Assembly (NCBI RefSeq): GCF_044904665.1
Contig: NZ_JADIKM010000002.1
Location: 310,001 to 374,000, forward strand
DNA: 64,000 nucleotides
Direction of reading: 5' to 3'
Origin: Dyella_A ginsengisoli
Lineage (GTDB): Bacteria; Pseudomonadota; Gammaproteobacteria; Xanthomonadales; Rhodanobacteraceae
The translations under genes and the position numbers were made by a program. This document shows, one piece after another, positions 44,412-53,423 of this stretch (its first letter is position 1; each line of letters begins with the position of its first letter). The notes beneath the pieces were generated by a model. The model searched no databases and had not been told where the DNA came from. It saw only the letters and a program-made list of their open reading frames with translations.

Positions 44412-44828
44412 TCAGTCGCCCGGGTCCTCCGACACATCGCGCTCCACGTCCTTCAGCTCGCTACGGCCGCGTTCGGCCAGCTCGCGATACTGGCGACGGA
44501 TGGCCTCCAGCGCATCGGCATCCAGATCCTCGATGCTCAACAGGGCGTTACGCGCCTCGCTGATGCGGATCAGCTCGTCCAGCTTGATCTGCACGGCGGC
44601 CGAATCGCGGTTCTGCGTGTTCTGGATCAGGAACACCATGAGAAACGTGATGATGGTCGTGCTGGTGTTGATCACCAGTTGCCAGGTGTCCCCGAAGCCG
44701 AACAGCGGCCCGGTGGCAGCCCAGACCACGATGCCGAGCGCGGCGATGATGAAGGCCAAGGGGCGTCCGGCCGCGCTGGAGGCCTTGGCCGCAAACTGGC
44801 GGAACAGGTTGGAAGCGCTCATCGGCAT
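44412..44828 (-). CDS. Low-affinity iron permease family protein
   Basis: A 138-residue inner-membrane protein with two helices (RPLAFIIAALGIVVWAATGPLF and WQLVINTSTTIITFLMVFLI) followed by QNTQNRDSAAVQIKLDELI and an acidic coiled-coil tail. The QNTQNRD sequence is the family's hallmark. The iron-permease name comes from yeast FET4 similarity; bacterial function is unproven. A second ATG at 44822 is better spaced from AGGGT and may be the real start. Confidence 0.88.
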   Translation of the reverse strand: MPMSASNLFRQFAAKASSAAGRPLAFIIAALGIVVWAATGPLFGFGDTWQLVINTSTTIITFLMVFLIQNTQNRDSAAVQIKLDELIRISEARNALLSIEDLDADALEAIRRQYRELAERGRSELKDVERDVSEDPGD

Positions 44829-44965
44829 ACCCTGTGCGGAATCCCGGCAGCGATCCTGCGGGCCGTACCGTGTGGCGCGCGTGCAGGCTGGCTGAACGAA
44901 CGCTGCCCCGTTCAGGACGCCGCACCGCCCTTGCCCCGCCCTGCCGCTGGGCCAACAATACGCGG

Positions 44966-46855
44966 ATGATCGACCTCTCCCGCTATCCCCACCTGGCGCC
45001 GATCGAGACGCCGGCCGACCTGCGCCGCGTGCCCGACGAGCAGTTGCCTGCCGTGGCAGACGAGCTGCGCCAGTACCTGATCGAGGCGGTGGCCAGCTCC
45101 GGCGGCCACTTCGGCGCGGGGCTGGGCGTGGTCGAGCTCACCGTGGCGCTGCACCATGTGTTCGACACGCCGCACGACCGGCTGGTGTGGGACGTGGGCC
45201 ACCAGTGCTATCCGCACAAGATCCTCACCGGCCGCCGCGAGCGCATCACCACGATCAAGAAGAAGGACGGCCTGGCGCCGTTCCCGCGCCGCGAGGAGAG
45301 CGAGTACGACACGTTCGGCGTCGGTCACTCGTCCACCTCGATCTCGGCCGCGCTGGGCATGGCCATCGCCAACCAGCGCCGAGGCGACATGCGCAAGGTG
45401 GTGGCGGTGATCGGCGACGGCGCGATGACCGCCGGCATGGCATTCGAGGCGCTCAACCACGGCGGTGACGTGGAACCGAACATGCTGGTGGTGTTCAACG
45501 ACAACGGCATGTCGATCAGCGAGAACGTGGGCGCGCTGACCAAGATGATGGCCCGCGCCATGGCCAGCCGCACGCTCAACGTGTGGCGCGAGCGCGCCAA
45601 GAAGGCGATTCCCAAGCAGTCGCTGTTCGGCCGCTTCTTCAAACGCTGGGAAGAGCACGCCAAGGGCATGTTCGTGCCCTCCACGCTGTTCGAGGAGTTG
45701 GGCTTCCACTACACCGGCCCGATCGACGGCCACAACCTGCCGCAGCTGCTGCATGCGCTGCGCACGGTGAAGGAGCTGCCCGGCCCGCAGCTGCTGCACG
45801 TGATTACCACCAAGGGCAAGGGCTACGCGCCGGCCGAGGAAGCGCAGATCGACTACCACGCGGTCGGCCCGTTCGACCCGCAGGCCGGCCTGGTGAAAAA
45901 GAGCGCCCCGGCCAAGCCGACCTACACCGACGTGTTCAGCGACTGGCTGTGCGACCAGGCGGCTGCCGATGAACGCCTGCTGGCGATCACCCCCGCCATG
46001 CGCGAAGGCTCGGGGCTGGTGCGCTTCTCCAAGGAATATCCGCAGCGCTATTTCGACGTGGCGATCGCCGAGCAGCACGCGGTGACGCTGGCGGCGGGCA
46101 TGGCCTGCGAGGGTGCCAAGCCGGTGGTGGCGATCTATTCCACCTTCCTGCAGCGCGCGTACGACCAGGCGATCCACGACGTGGCGCTGCAGAACCTCGA
46201 CGTCACCTTCGCCATCGACCGCGCCGGCGTGGTCGGCCCGGATGGCGCCACCCACTCGGGCAGCTTCGACCTGAGCTTCATGCGCTGCCTGCCGAACATG
46301 GTGATCATGGCGCCGGCCGACGAAAACGAGTGCCGCATGATGCTCAGCACTGGCTTTGCCTACGCCGGCCCGGCCGCGGTGCGCTATCCGCGCGGCACCG
46401 GCCCCGGCACGCCGCTGCGCAAGGAGCTGGACACGCTGCCGATCGGCAAGGCCGAGTTGCGCCGGCGCGGTCGCGGGCTCGCCCTGCTGAGCTTTGGCGC
46501 CATGCTGGCCCCCGCTGCGGTAATGGCCGCCGAGCTCGGCGCCACGCTGGTCAACATGCGCTTCGTCAAGCCGCTCGACGAAGCGCTGCTGGTGGAACTT
46601 GCGAAGAGCCACGACGCCTTCGTCACGCTGGAAGACAACGCCATCGCCGGCGGCGCCGGCTCGGCCGTGGCCGAGTGCCTGGCGACGCACGGCATCACCC
46701 TGCCGATCCTGCATCTGGGCCTTCCGGACGTCTATCTGGAACACGGCAGCCGCGAGGAAGTGCTCAGCATGGCCGGCCTGGACCTGCCCTCGATCCGCCA
46801 TGCGATCCGCGCGCGGTTTCCGCAGCTGGTGGCGGCGAGCGCCAGCGCGGGTTGA
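44966..46855 (+). CDS. dxs: 1-deoxy-D-xylulose-5-phosphate synthase
   Basis: A 629-residue thiamine diphosphate enzyme joining pyruvate and glyceraldehyde-3-phosphate, first step of the MEP isoprenoid pathway and also feeding thiamine and pyridoxal synthesis. Signatures: SSGGHFGAGLGVVELTVALH, WDVGHQCYPHKILTGRR, the ThDP motif GDGAMTAGMAFEALNH with NDNGMSISEN, and in the C-terminal transketolase half DVAIAEQHAVTLAAGMA and PRGTGPG. ATG at 44966 (MIDLSRYPHL) fits the family start. Confidence 0.97.
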   Translation: MIDLSRYPHLAPIETPADLRRVPDEQLPAVADELRQYLIEAVASSGGHFGAGLGVVELTVALHHVFDTPHDRLVWDVGHQCYPHKILTGRRERITTIKKKDGLAPFPRREESEYDTFGVGHSSTSISAALGMAIANQRRGDMRKVVAVIGDGAMTAGMAFEALNHGGDVEPNMLVVFNDNGMSISENVGALTKMMARAMASRTLNVWRERAKKAIPKQSLFGRFFKRWEEHAKGMFVPSTLFEELGFHYTGPIDGHNLPQLLHALRTVKELPGPQLLHVITTKGKGYAPAEEAQIDYHAVGPFDPQAGLVKKSAPAKPTYTDVFSDWLCDQAAADERLLAITPAMREGSGLVRFSKEYPQRYFDVAIAEQHAVTLAAGMACEGAKPVVAIYSTFLQRAYDQAIHDVALQNLDVTFAIDRAGVVGPDGATHSGSFDLSFMRCLPNMVIMAPADENECRMMLSTGFAYAGPAAVRYPRGTGPGTPLRKELDTLPIGKAELRRRGRGLALLSFGAMLAPAAVMAAELGATLVNMRFVKPLDEALLVELAKSHDAFVTLEDNAIAGGAGSAVAECLATHGITLPILHLGLPDVYLEHGSREEVLSMAGLDLPSIRHAIRARFPQLVAASASAG

Positions 46856-46909
46856 GCTTGGCCTAAAGACGCTGGGTCGTCGGTTTCGCGCTCGCGAAAC
46901 GTCGGCCGT

Positions 46910-46934
46910 CCGGGCCGCTGGAATAGCGGCCCGG
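46910..46934. terminator. Hairpin between dxs and prmC
   Basis: CCGGGCCGCT-GGAAT-AGCGGCCCGG has perfect 10-base arms in the 84-bp gap between convergent genes. A second smaller palindrome, GTTTCGCG-CT-CGCGAAAC, lies at about 46882. No U-run. Confidence 0.6.
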
Positions 46935-46939
46935 AATGT

Positions 46940-47767
46940 TCAGTGTGGCTGCCGCCCGCCGCTGACCCGGTCGCGCTTCTCCAGATCCTGCGCGCTGAAC
47001 ACCTCGCCGTAGCCGGCCGCCTGCAGCAGCGCGCGGCACGCCTCGCCCTGGTTCCAGCCGTGCTCGAACAGCAGCCAGCCGCCGGGCAGCAGATGATGGC
47101 GGGCGTCGACGACAATGCGGCGGATGTCGTTCAGCCCGTCGCGACCGGACGCCAGCGCGCTGGCCGGCTCGAAGCGCAGGTCACCCCGCGCCAGGTGCGG
47201 ATCGTCTGCTTCGATGTAGGGCGGGTTGGACACGATCAGGTCGACGCGCGCCTCGCCCAGCGGCGCCAGCCAGTCGCCTTGCACGAACTGCACGTTGGGA
47301 ATGCACAGCCGTCGCGCGTTCCGTCGGGCGACCTCCAGCGCCTCGGCGCTGGCGTCGGTGGCAAGGATCTTCGCGCGCGGCCGTTCGGTACCGATCGACA
47401 GCGCGATGGCGCCGCTGCCGGTGCCCAGATCGACCACGCGGGCAGGCGCGTCCTCGGCGAGGCGATCGATCGCCAGTTCCACCAGCCGCTCGGTCTCCGG
47501 CCGCGGGATCAGCGTGGCCGGGGTCACCTCCAGCTCCAGCGACCAGAAGCCGCGTCGGCCGGTGATGTAGGCCACCGGCTCGCCGAGCTGGCGTCGTCGC
47601 ACCAGTTCGGCGAAGGCGCGCTCGTCGGCCAGTGAGAGCACGTCGTCGGCGTGCGCCATCAGCCAGCTGGCCGGCCGACGCAGCACGTGCTGCAGCAGCA
47701 CCTCGGCATCGACGCGGTCGCCGAGGCGACGCGTGGCGTCACCGAGGGCGTGGCGTACTTCAGTCAT
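46940..47767 (-). CDS. prmC: Release factor glutamine N5-methyltransferase
   Basis: A 275-residue AdoMet-dependent enzyme that methylates the GGQ glutamine of RF1/RF2. Present: N-terminal helical domain (residues 1-80), IPRPETERLVE, the AdoMet loop VVDLGTGSGAIALSI, and the catalytic SNPPYI. ATG at 47767 overlaps the end of the preceding large gene by 8 bases, so translation is probably coupled. Confidence 0.95.
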   Translation of the reverse strand: MTEVRHALGDATRRLGDRVDAEVLLQHVLRRPASWLMAHADDVLSLADERAFAELVRRRQLGEPVAYITGRRGFWSLELEVTPATLIPRPETERLVELAIDRLAEDAPARVVDLGTGSGAIALSIGTERPRAKILATDASAEALEVARRNARRLCIPNVQFVQGDWLAPLGEARVDLIVSNPPYIEADDPHLARGDLRFEPASALASGRDGLNDIRRIVVDARHHLLPGGWLLFEHGWNQGEACRALLQAAGYGEVFSAQDLEKRDRVSGGRQPH

Positions 47768-50700
47768 GCGGAGCGGAATCCTTGGATGAGGTCGGTGGCA
47801 GTTCCGGCGGTGTCGCCGGGGCGGCGTGCTTGCGCCAGTAGCCGCCTTCGCTCCACGCACCGAAGGCCCAGCGTAGCCAACCGATCAGTGCATTGGCCAG
47901 CCACAGCGCCCACGCGAGCATGGCGAGCTTGTAGACCCACAGCGACACGCTGAACACGCCGGCGTGTGGCAGCACGCCGCTGCTCTGGTCGGCGAACCAG
48001 CGCAGCTGCCAGGCGGTGGAGCCGTTGCCGGCCACGTGCATGTCCGGCAGGCCAAGCAGGCCGCGCGGCACGGCGCCGATCAACGCCAGCAGGGCCAGCG
48101 CGGTCAGCACCGCCAGCGCGACCTGCACGAGATTGAACGCGACATCGCCCAGCCGCACGCCGCGCGCGCGCCACCCCAGCGCGATCAGCCACGCCACCAC
48201 CAGCGCATAGGCACTCCACGCGAACGCGGAGAATCCCAGCCCCAGCAGCAGCCAGTGATGGAAGCGCAGCGGCGTGGGCGCGTAGCGCGCCAGCAGCCAC
48301 GCGGCCAGCAGCAGCACCACCAGCTGGGACCAGTACAGCACCGCCGGGCCCATCGACGGGCCCCAGGTCCACAGCACCCAGCGATCCTGCGGCAAGTGCA
48401 GGTCGAGCGCGATGTTGGCGACCGGCGCGCGCAGGTCCAAGGTCGAGGTGACGGTGCGCATCGTCACGCCGCGGGGTTCGCGCAGCAGCACCTCGTAGCG
48501 GTGCGCGCCGGGCAGCAGCGGCAGGCCGAGCTGGCCGTTGCGCACGGCGAGGTTGAGCGGCTCGCCGTCGCGACGGGCCTGCAGCAGCTCGGCGCCGCTC
48601 GGCAGCGTGATCGCGTGCTCGCCGCCGCGGGTGCTGCGCGCGGTGACCACAAGCGTGGTCTCGCTGGCACGCTCGCCCGCGGCGGTCGACACCTGCACGC
48701 GATCGAACGCGATGCTGCTGCCGGCCACCGCCTTCGGCTCGCTCAACGCCAGCGTGAGCGTCTCGCCGGGCAGCGGCTGGAAGCGCAGGCCGTGCGAGGT
48801 CGCGCTGGTGGGCACGCCGGCGGCGTCCACGTGCCACATCGGCGCAGCATCGATCTGCCAGACCTCGGCGCGCTCGCCCAGCGGTGGGGCCTTCAGCGTG
48901 AGCGTGGGCGCGTGATCGAGGCGGCTGGTCCACATCATCACCGGATCGTTGGCGCTGAAGCTCACCTGGATGGCGCCATCGCGCACCAGCGCGCCGTCGC
49001 CCTGCGGATGCTCGCCGGGCAGCAGCGGCAGGCTGACGCTGAAGCCACCGTCCTGTGGCGCCAGGCGTTCCACCGTGGTCTGCACCGTCCAGTCCACGCC
49101 GAAGCTCAGCTGGCGGGTGACCCGCACGTACGCGGGCAGGCTCTGCGTGATCGCCAGGGCGCTGCCGTCGGCGGCCGCGCGCACGCGGCTCAGCGCCACG
49201 CTGTCGCCAAGCAGGCGGTCGTTGTCCAGACCACTGGCGCTCCAGCCGTTGCCGATGAAGCCCACGTGCCCGGGCTGAAGAGGAAAGCGCAGGTTGGCGC
49301 TGTCGGCACCGGCGGCGAGGCGGTAGTGCAGCGTCACGCGATGCACGCCGCGATCCAGCCGCAGCATCAGCGCGCCATCGCGGCTCGCCAACGCAGCCGG
49401 CTGGCCGTCCAGCCGCGCATCGAGCAGGGCGAGCGCGTCGTCGCCCTGCGGCAGCGGCAGCCCGACGTCCGCGCCGGCATGCGCTTCAAGCGCGATGTCG
49501 AGCGTGTCGCCAGCGGCCTGCAGCTGGGCGTCAGCGATCGCGGCGCAGTCGGGCGCGCACTTGGGCGCCTCGGTAAGACGTGCGCGCAGCTGGTCGAGCA
49601 GCGCCTGGTCCGGGATCGGCGACGCGGGCGTCTGCTGCGCGTGAACCGCATGCGGGCCGAGCAGCGCCAGCATCAGCACGGCGGCACTCGCCGCACCGCG
49701 TCGCCAGTCGTTCCAGTGCCCGCGCAGCGGCGTGACCAGCGGAGGCACCATGCGTCCGAGCAGCACGCCGAGCAGGGCCACCATCAGCACGCGCAGCAGA
49801 CGCACCAGCCACGCCGGTGCGATCACCAGACGCGTGGTCTGCTCCGCCGTGACGGGGCCGGACCAGCTGAGCCGATAGTTGTTGCCGGTGTTCCATTCGG
49901 GCTCGCCGGCACCGGCCTGCACCACGCTGCGACTGTCCAGCGGCGCGCTGGCGGCGGCAATGGCCAACTGACGGACGCCCTCGCGATCCGACGGCGCGTT
50001 GGTGGTGGCTTCGTCCAGCGCCGGCGGTGGCGGCAGCGGCGCGGCCATCGCTGACGGAGGCGCGGGCGGTGCGGGAGGCGGCGGCAGAGCCGACTTGTCC
50101 ATCTGCACGCGGCGCTGCTGCTCCGCTACCCGAGCCGGCTCCATCATCTGCGTCTGCACCACCCGCGACGATGTGCGCTGCGCGATGCCCCCCTCCAACT
50201 GCGGATGCAACGCGTACTGCAATTGCGTGGCGGCAAACGGCAGCGTCCACAGCGCCGCCAGCGCGAACGCGGCCAGCGCCACGAAACGCGCCGCAGCACG
50301 CAGGCGACCGTCCGGCAGCGCGCGCAGCAGCAGCACGAGCGCCAGCGCCACCGCCAGCGTCCAGCGCGGGGCGCCGCTCTCGTGCTGGGCCAGCGCGAGG
50401 AATACGGCGGCCAGCGCGGCCCACGGCCAGCCGAGCGCGCGGCCGGCGAGCAGGGCGATCAGCGCCACGACGAACAGGTCCAGCAGGGTCCACTGCGCGA
50501 TCCACGAATCCGGCGAACGGTCCGCACCACCCGCGCCGATGAGGCGATAGCCCGGCGGCAGATGCAGCGTGGCGTCAATGCCTTCCAGCGGGATCTGCCA
50601 GCCGCCGCTGGGCAGGCTCCCGCCGTGCTGCGGCACGCGCAGGCCGGCGCGCAGGTCCAACGCCTGCTGGCGCAGCTCGACGCCGCTGCGTCCGCCCTTG

Positions 50701-51902
50701 CCCTGGCTGATCAGCAGCGGCTGCCCGGCCTGCTCAGCCCGCTGCAGTTGCCACGGCGCGCCGACGTCGAGCCGCTGGTGATGACGCAGCGTGCCAGTGA
50801 GGTGATCGACCGCGCTGAGGCCGCGGCCGTCGAAGTCCAGCCACAGCTCGCGCTGCAGCTGCAGCTGGTCGCCCTGCCCGCCTTGGTCGCCGCGGTTGCC
50901 TTCTGCAACGGCGAGCCCGTGGCTGGCGTCCACCGCGAAGGCGGGGAAGCTGAGCCAGTCGGCGGGCACGCCGGCGCGAGTGGCATCCACGCCCTGCCCC
51001 TCGACGCGCGTGCCGCGCAGGTCGGTGTTGTCGGCGTAGCTCCAGATTTCCTGCGCCGGCCACGGCGCACCCGGCGGCTTCCACGTCACGCCGGCCAGCG
51101 GCGCGGTAGCCCGCGCATCCAGCGTGATCGTCCACTGGCCGGGACGCAGCTGCACGCGCAGCCGGCCGTCGCTCTCCAGCCGCGCCGGCAGATCGCCCGA
51201 GAGGGCCGTGGCGACGAAGCCGGCCGGCAGCGCCGGGCCCAGCAGTTGTTCGCGCGCGGTGCCGGCGACGTTGATCTGCAGCCGCGTTTCCAGCGTGGGC
51301 GGCAGGCCGTCGGCGAGCTGGCGATAGACGCGCAGCGACAGCGCATCGGCGGCGCGCGCCGCGGCGGCGGCCTCGCCCAGGGTGAGTCGATCGTCGTTGC
51401 GCTCGATGCGCTCCACCGGCACGCCATCGATCGACAGATCGACCAGCGCGATCGACGGCGGCAGCGCCAGCGTCGACGGCCGCGCCGTCCACGCGATGAC
51501 GCCGTCCAGCCGATGACTGCCGGCGCCCAGCCACAGCGACGGCTCGTCGCCGTGGTTGAGCACCGGCTGCGGCTGGCCGTCCACGCGCACCTGCTGCGGC
51601 CAGTCGTGCGTGTCGCCGGGCAGCGCCACCCAGCCGGGAGCATCCAGCCGCACCTGCAGGGTGAACCGCGCACCGGCGGCGTCAGCCTGCAGCGCGAGGT
51701 GTCCGGGCCAGACGCACTGACGACGGCTGCGGTCGGCGTCGGGACTGTTCAGCAGGGGACAGACCTGCTCGGGCACGTCGTGCAGCACCCAGCCCTGCCA
51801 GTCGCGCAGCGCGGGCGGAATGTCCTGCGCGCGCAGCGGCGCGGCGATCAGCGATGCCAACAGCGCGAGGCCCAGCCACGCGTTGCGCGAACGACGTTCC
51901 AT
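47760..51902 (-). CDS. 1380-residue polytopic membrane protein of unknown function
   Basis: A very large exported/inner-membrane protein. A signal peptide (residues 1-26, ...LIAAPLRAQ) leads to a beta-rich periplasmic domain (27 to about 465), a helical cluster of four or five segments (about 468-555), a proline-rich linker (PPPPAPPAPPSAMAAPLPPPP), another helix pair (about 690-755), a second large beta-rich domain (about 760-1170), and a final cluster of about six helices (1180-1345). The two halves look alike in plan, suggesting internal duplication. I recognise no domain. It is coupled to prmC downstream. ATG at 51902 gives the signal peptide. Confidence 0.75.
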   Translation of the reverse strand: MERRSRNAWLGLALLASLIAAPLRAQDIPPALRDWQGWVLHDVPEQVCPLLNSPDADRSRRQCVWPGHLALQADAAGARFTLQVRLDAPGWVALPGDTHDWPQQVRVDGQPQPVLNHGDEPSLWLGAGSHRLDGVIAWTARPSTLALPPSIALVDLSIDGVPVERIERNDDRLTLGEAAAAARAADALSLRVYRQLADGLPPTLETRLQINVAGTAREQLLGPALPAGFVATALSGDLPARLESDGRLRVQLRPGQWTITLDARATAPLAGVTWKPPGAPWPAQEIWSYADNTDLRGTRVEGQGVDATRAGVPADWLSFPAFAVDASHGLAVAEGNRGDQGGQGDQLQLQRELWLDFDGRGLSAVDHLTGTLRHHQRLDVGAPWQLQRAEQAGQPLLISQGKGGRSGVELRQQALDLRAGLRVPQHGGSLPSGGWQIPLEGIDATLHLPPGYRLIGAGGADRSPDSWIAQWTLLDLFVVALIALLAGRALGWPWAALAAVFLALAQHESGAPRWTLAVALALVLLLRALPDGRLRAAARFVALAAFALAALWTLPFAATQLQYALHPQLEGGIAQRTSSRVVQTQMMEPARVAEQQRRVQMDKSALPPPPAPPAPPSAMAAPLPPPPALDEATTNAPSDREGVRQLAIAAASAPLDSRSVVQAGAGEPEWNTGNNYRLSWSGPVTAEQTTRLVIAPAWLVRLLRVLMVALLGVLLGRMVPPLVTPLRGHWNDWRRGAASAAVLMLALLGPHAVHAQQTPASPIPDQALLDQLRARLTEAPKCAPDCAAIADAQLQAAGDTLDIALEAHAGADVGLPLPQGDDALALLDARLDGQPAALASRDGALMLRLDRGVHRVTLHYRLAAGADSANLRFPLQPGHVGFIGNGWSASGLDNDRLLGDSVALSRVRAAADGSALAITQSLPAYVRVTRQLSFGVDWTVQTTVERLAPQDGGFSVSLPLLPGEHPQGDGALVRDGAIQVSFSANDPVMMWTSRLDHAPTLTLKAPPLGERAEVWQIDAAPMWHVDAAGVPTSATSHGLRFQPLPGETLTLALSEPKAVAGSSIAFDRVQVSTAAGERASETTLVVTARSTRGGEHAITLPSGAELLQARRDGEPLNLAVRNGQLGLPLLPGAHRYEVLLREPRGVTMRTVTSTLDLRAPVANIALDLHLPQDRWVLWTWGPSMGPAVLYWSQLVVLLLAAWLLARYAPTPLRFHHWLLLGLGFSAFAWSAYALVVAWLIALGWRARGVRLGDVAFNLVQVALAVLTALALLALIGAVPRGLLGLPDMHVAGNGSTAWQLRWFADQSSGVLPHAGVFSVSLWVYKLAMLAWALWLANALIGWLRWAFGAWSEGGYWRKHAAPATPPELPPTSSKDSAPHD

Positions 51903-52102
51903 GGTCTTCCCCTTCGTGAGCGCAGGCAGTGTAGGCGATGCCGTGACGCCCGCGACGGCCACGCTGCATCCCGGGCCGCCGTCCGGTCGTATGGAAGGGG
52001 GCACCCAAGGATGAAACGCCGCCCGGCGTGATCCGGGGTTACGCCCTCGCCGCGCCTTCCCCCGCAGACGCCGCGCGCCGCCCCCAGCGCCAGAGATCAA
52101 CG

Positions 52103-53104
52103 ATGCCCCAGCCCAACCGCACCCGCTCCGACCATGCCCGCGCCACCCGCGACCGTTCCGATGCCGCGCGCGTGATCCCGCTGCGCCCGCGCCGCCGACG
52201 CGGCTTTGCCGCACTGCTGATGACCGTCGCTGCCGGCCTGCTCACCGGCTGCCAGGCCACGCTGTTCGCCGGCCTCAACGCCACCGCGCGCGATCAGGGG
52301 ATTACTGCCACGCGCGACGTCGTGTTCGACGCACGCCATCAGCTGGCGCTGGACGTCTACCGCCCGGCCGATGCGCACGGCGCGCCGGTGGTGGTGTTCT
52401 TCTACGGCGGTAGCTGGAAATCCGGCAAGCGGCAGTGGTATCGCTGGGCCGGCGAGGCGCTGGCGCGGCGCGGGCTGGTGGTGGTGATTCCCGACTACCG
52501 CAAGTGGCCGCAGGTGCGCATGGGCGGCTTCATGCAGGACGCCGCGCGCGCCGTGGAGTGGTCGCGCGAGCATGCCGGCGAATACGGCGGCGATGCGGAT
52601 GCGCTGTTCGTGATGGGCCACTCGGCCGGCGCGCACATCGGCGCGCTGCTGGCCACCGACGATCGATGGCTGCAGGGCGTGGGCATGAAGCCGAGCCAGC
52701 TGCGCGGCTTCATCGGGCTGGCAGGTCCGTACGACTTCCTGCCGCTGACCGATCCCGACTTCGTCGACATGTTCGGCCCCACCCACGCGGCGCAGCTGAA
52801 TTCGCAGCCGGTGCATTTCGTCAACGGCGACGAGCCGCCGATGCTGCTGATGCAGGGCACCACCGACAGGATCGTGTGGCCGCGCAACGCGCGTTCGCTG
52901 GGCGCCACCCTGGAGAAAGCCGGCGAGTCGGCGCAGGTGACGCTGTATCCGGACATCGGCCATTTCGCGATCCTGCTCGCGATGTCTCGCCCGCTGCGCG
53001 GCAAGGCGCCGGTGCTGAAGGACACGCTGGACTTCATCCGCGAGCACGCAGGGGTGCAGGCCGCCGCGGCGCTGGCGGCGGAGCGGGTGGTGAGCGCGCC
53101 CTGA
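52103..53104 (+). CDS. Alpha/beta-hydrolase esterase lipoprotein
   Basis: A 333-residue putative carboxylesterase. After a basic leader, AAGLLTGCQ is a lipobox, so the protein is likely membrane-lipidated. The fold shows the oxyanion strand VVVFFYGGSWKSGKRQ, the nucleophile elbow VMGHSAGAH, an aspartate in LMQGTTDRIV and the histidine in PDIGHFAIL, a full triad. It resembles the BD-FAE/kynurenine-formamidase-like esterases; substrate unknown. ATG at 52103 was chosen; 75 upstream bases in frame are Ala/Arg-rich and probably untranslated. It is divergent from the large membrane protein. Confidence 0.85.
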   Translation: MPQPNRTRSDHARATRDRSDAARVIPLRPRRRRGFAALLMTVAAGLLTGCQATLFAGLNATARDQGITATRDVVFDARHQLALDVYRPADAHGAPVVVFFYGGSWKSGKRQWYRWAGEALARRGLVVVIPDYRKWPQVRMGGFMQDAARAVEWSREHAGEYGGDADALFVMGHSAGAHIGALLATDDRWLQGVGMKPSQLRGFIGLAGPYDFLPLTDPDFVDMFGPTHAAQLNSQPVHFVNGDEPPMLLMQGTTDRIVWPRNARSLGATLEKAGESAQVTLYPDIGHFAILLAMSRPLRGKAPVLKDTLDFIREHAGVQAAAALAAERVVSAP

Positions 53105-53117
53105 GGTCGCACCAATG

Positions 53118-53148
53118 AAAGCGCCGGGCGGCGAGCCGTCCGGCGTTT
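53118..53148 (+). terminator. Terminator of the esterase gene
   Basis: AAAGCGCCGGGCGG-CGAG-CCGTCCGGCGTTT forms a 13-14-bp stem with one G-U pair, 14 bases after the stop codon. Confidence 0.8.
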
Positions 53149-53174
53149 CGCTTCTGCGGAGCCCCTCCCCTTTT

Positions 53175-53280
53175 CGTCATTCCCGCGAAGAGCTTTTCAA
53201 CAGCCGCAGGCTGGTCAAGCGGGAATCCATTTGGAACTTGCACAACAGCACGATGGATTCCCGCTTTCGCGGGAATGACG
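53175..53280. repeat. 106-bp dispersed palindromic repeat, copy 2
   Basis: Same ends and the same first 50 bases as the copy at 31057, then AATCCATTTGG and ATGGATTCCCGCTT as near-complementary inner arms. This is the shorter, more symmetrical version. It occupies most of the non-terminator part of the 319-bp gap between convergent genes. Confidence 0.78.
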
Positions 53281-53381
53281 TCGGGAGATTTTGGAGATTT
53301 CTGGGACGTCTCTTTCGAGGCACTTCGAGGTCGCGTGCTGACGCAGGGCGCGCTCAGCGCGGACGATGGCTGGAACCTGAC

Positions 53382-53416
53382 GTCACGTCCGCCCTGGATG
53401 ACAGGGCGGGCGTGAC
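53382..53416 (-). terminator. Hairpin after the M1 aminopeptidase gene
   Basis: GTCACGTCCGCCCTG and CAGGGCGGGCGTGAC pair over 15 bases (one wobble) around a 5-nt loop, 7 bases beyond the leftward stop codon. No strong U-tract. Confidence 0.65.
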
Positions 53417-53423
53417 CATCACC

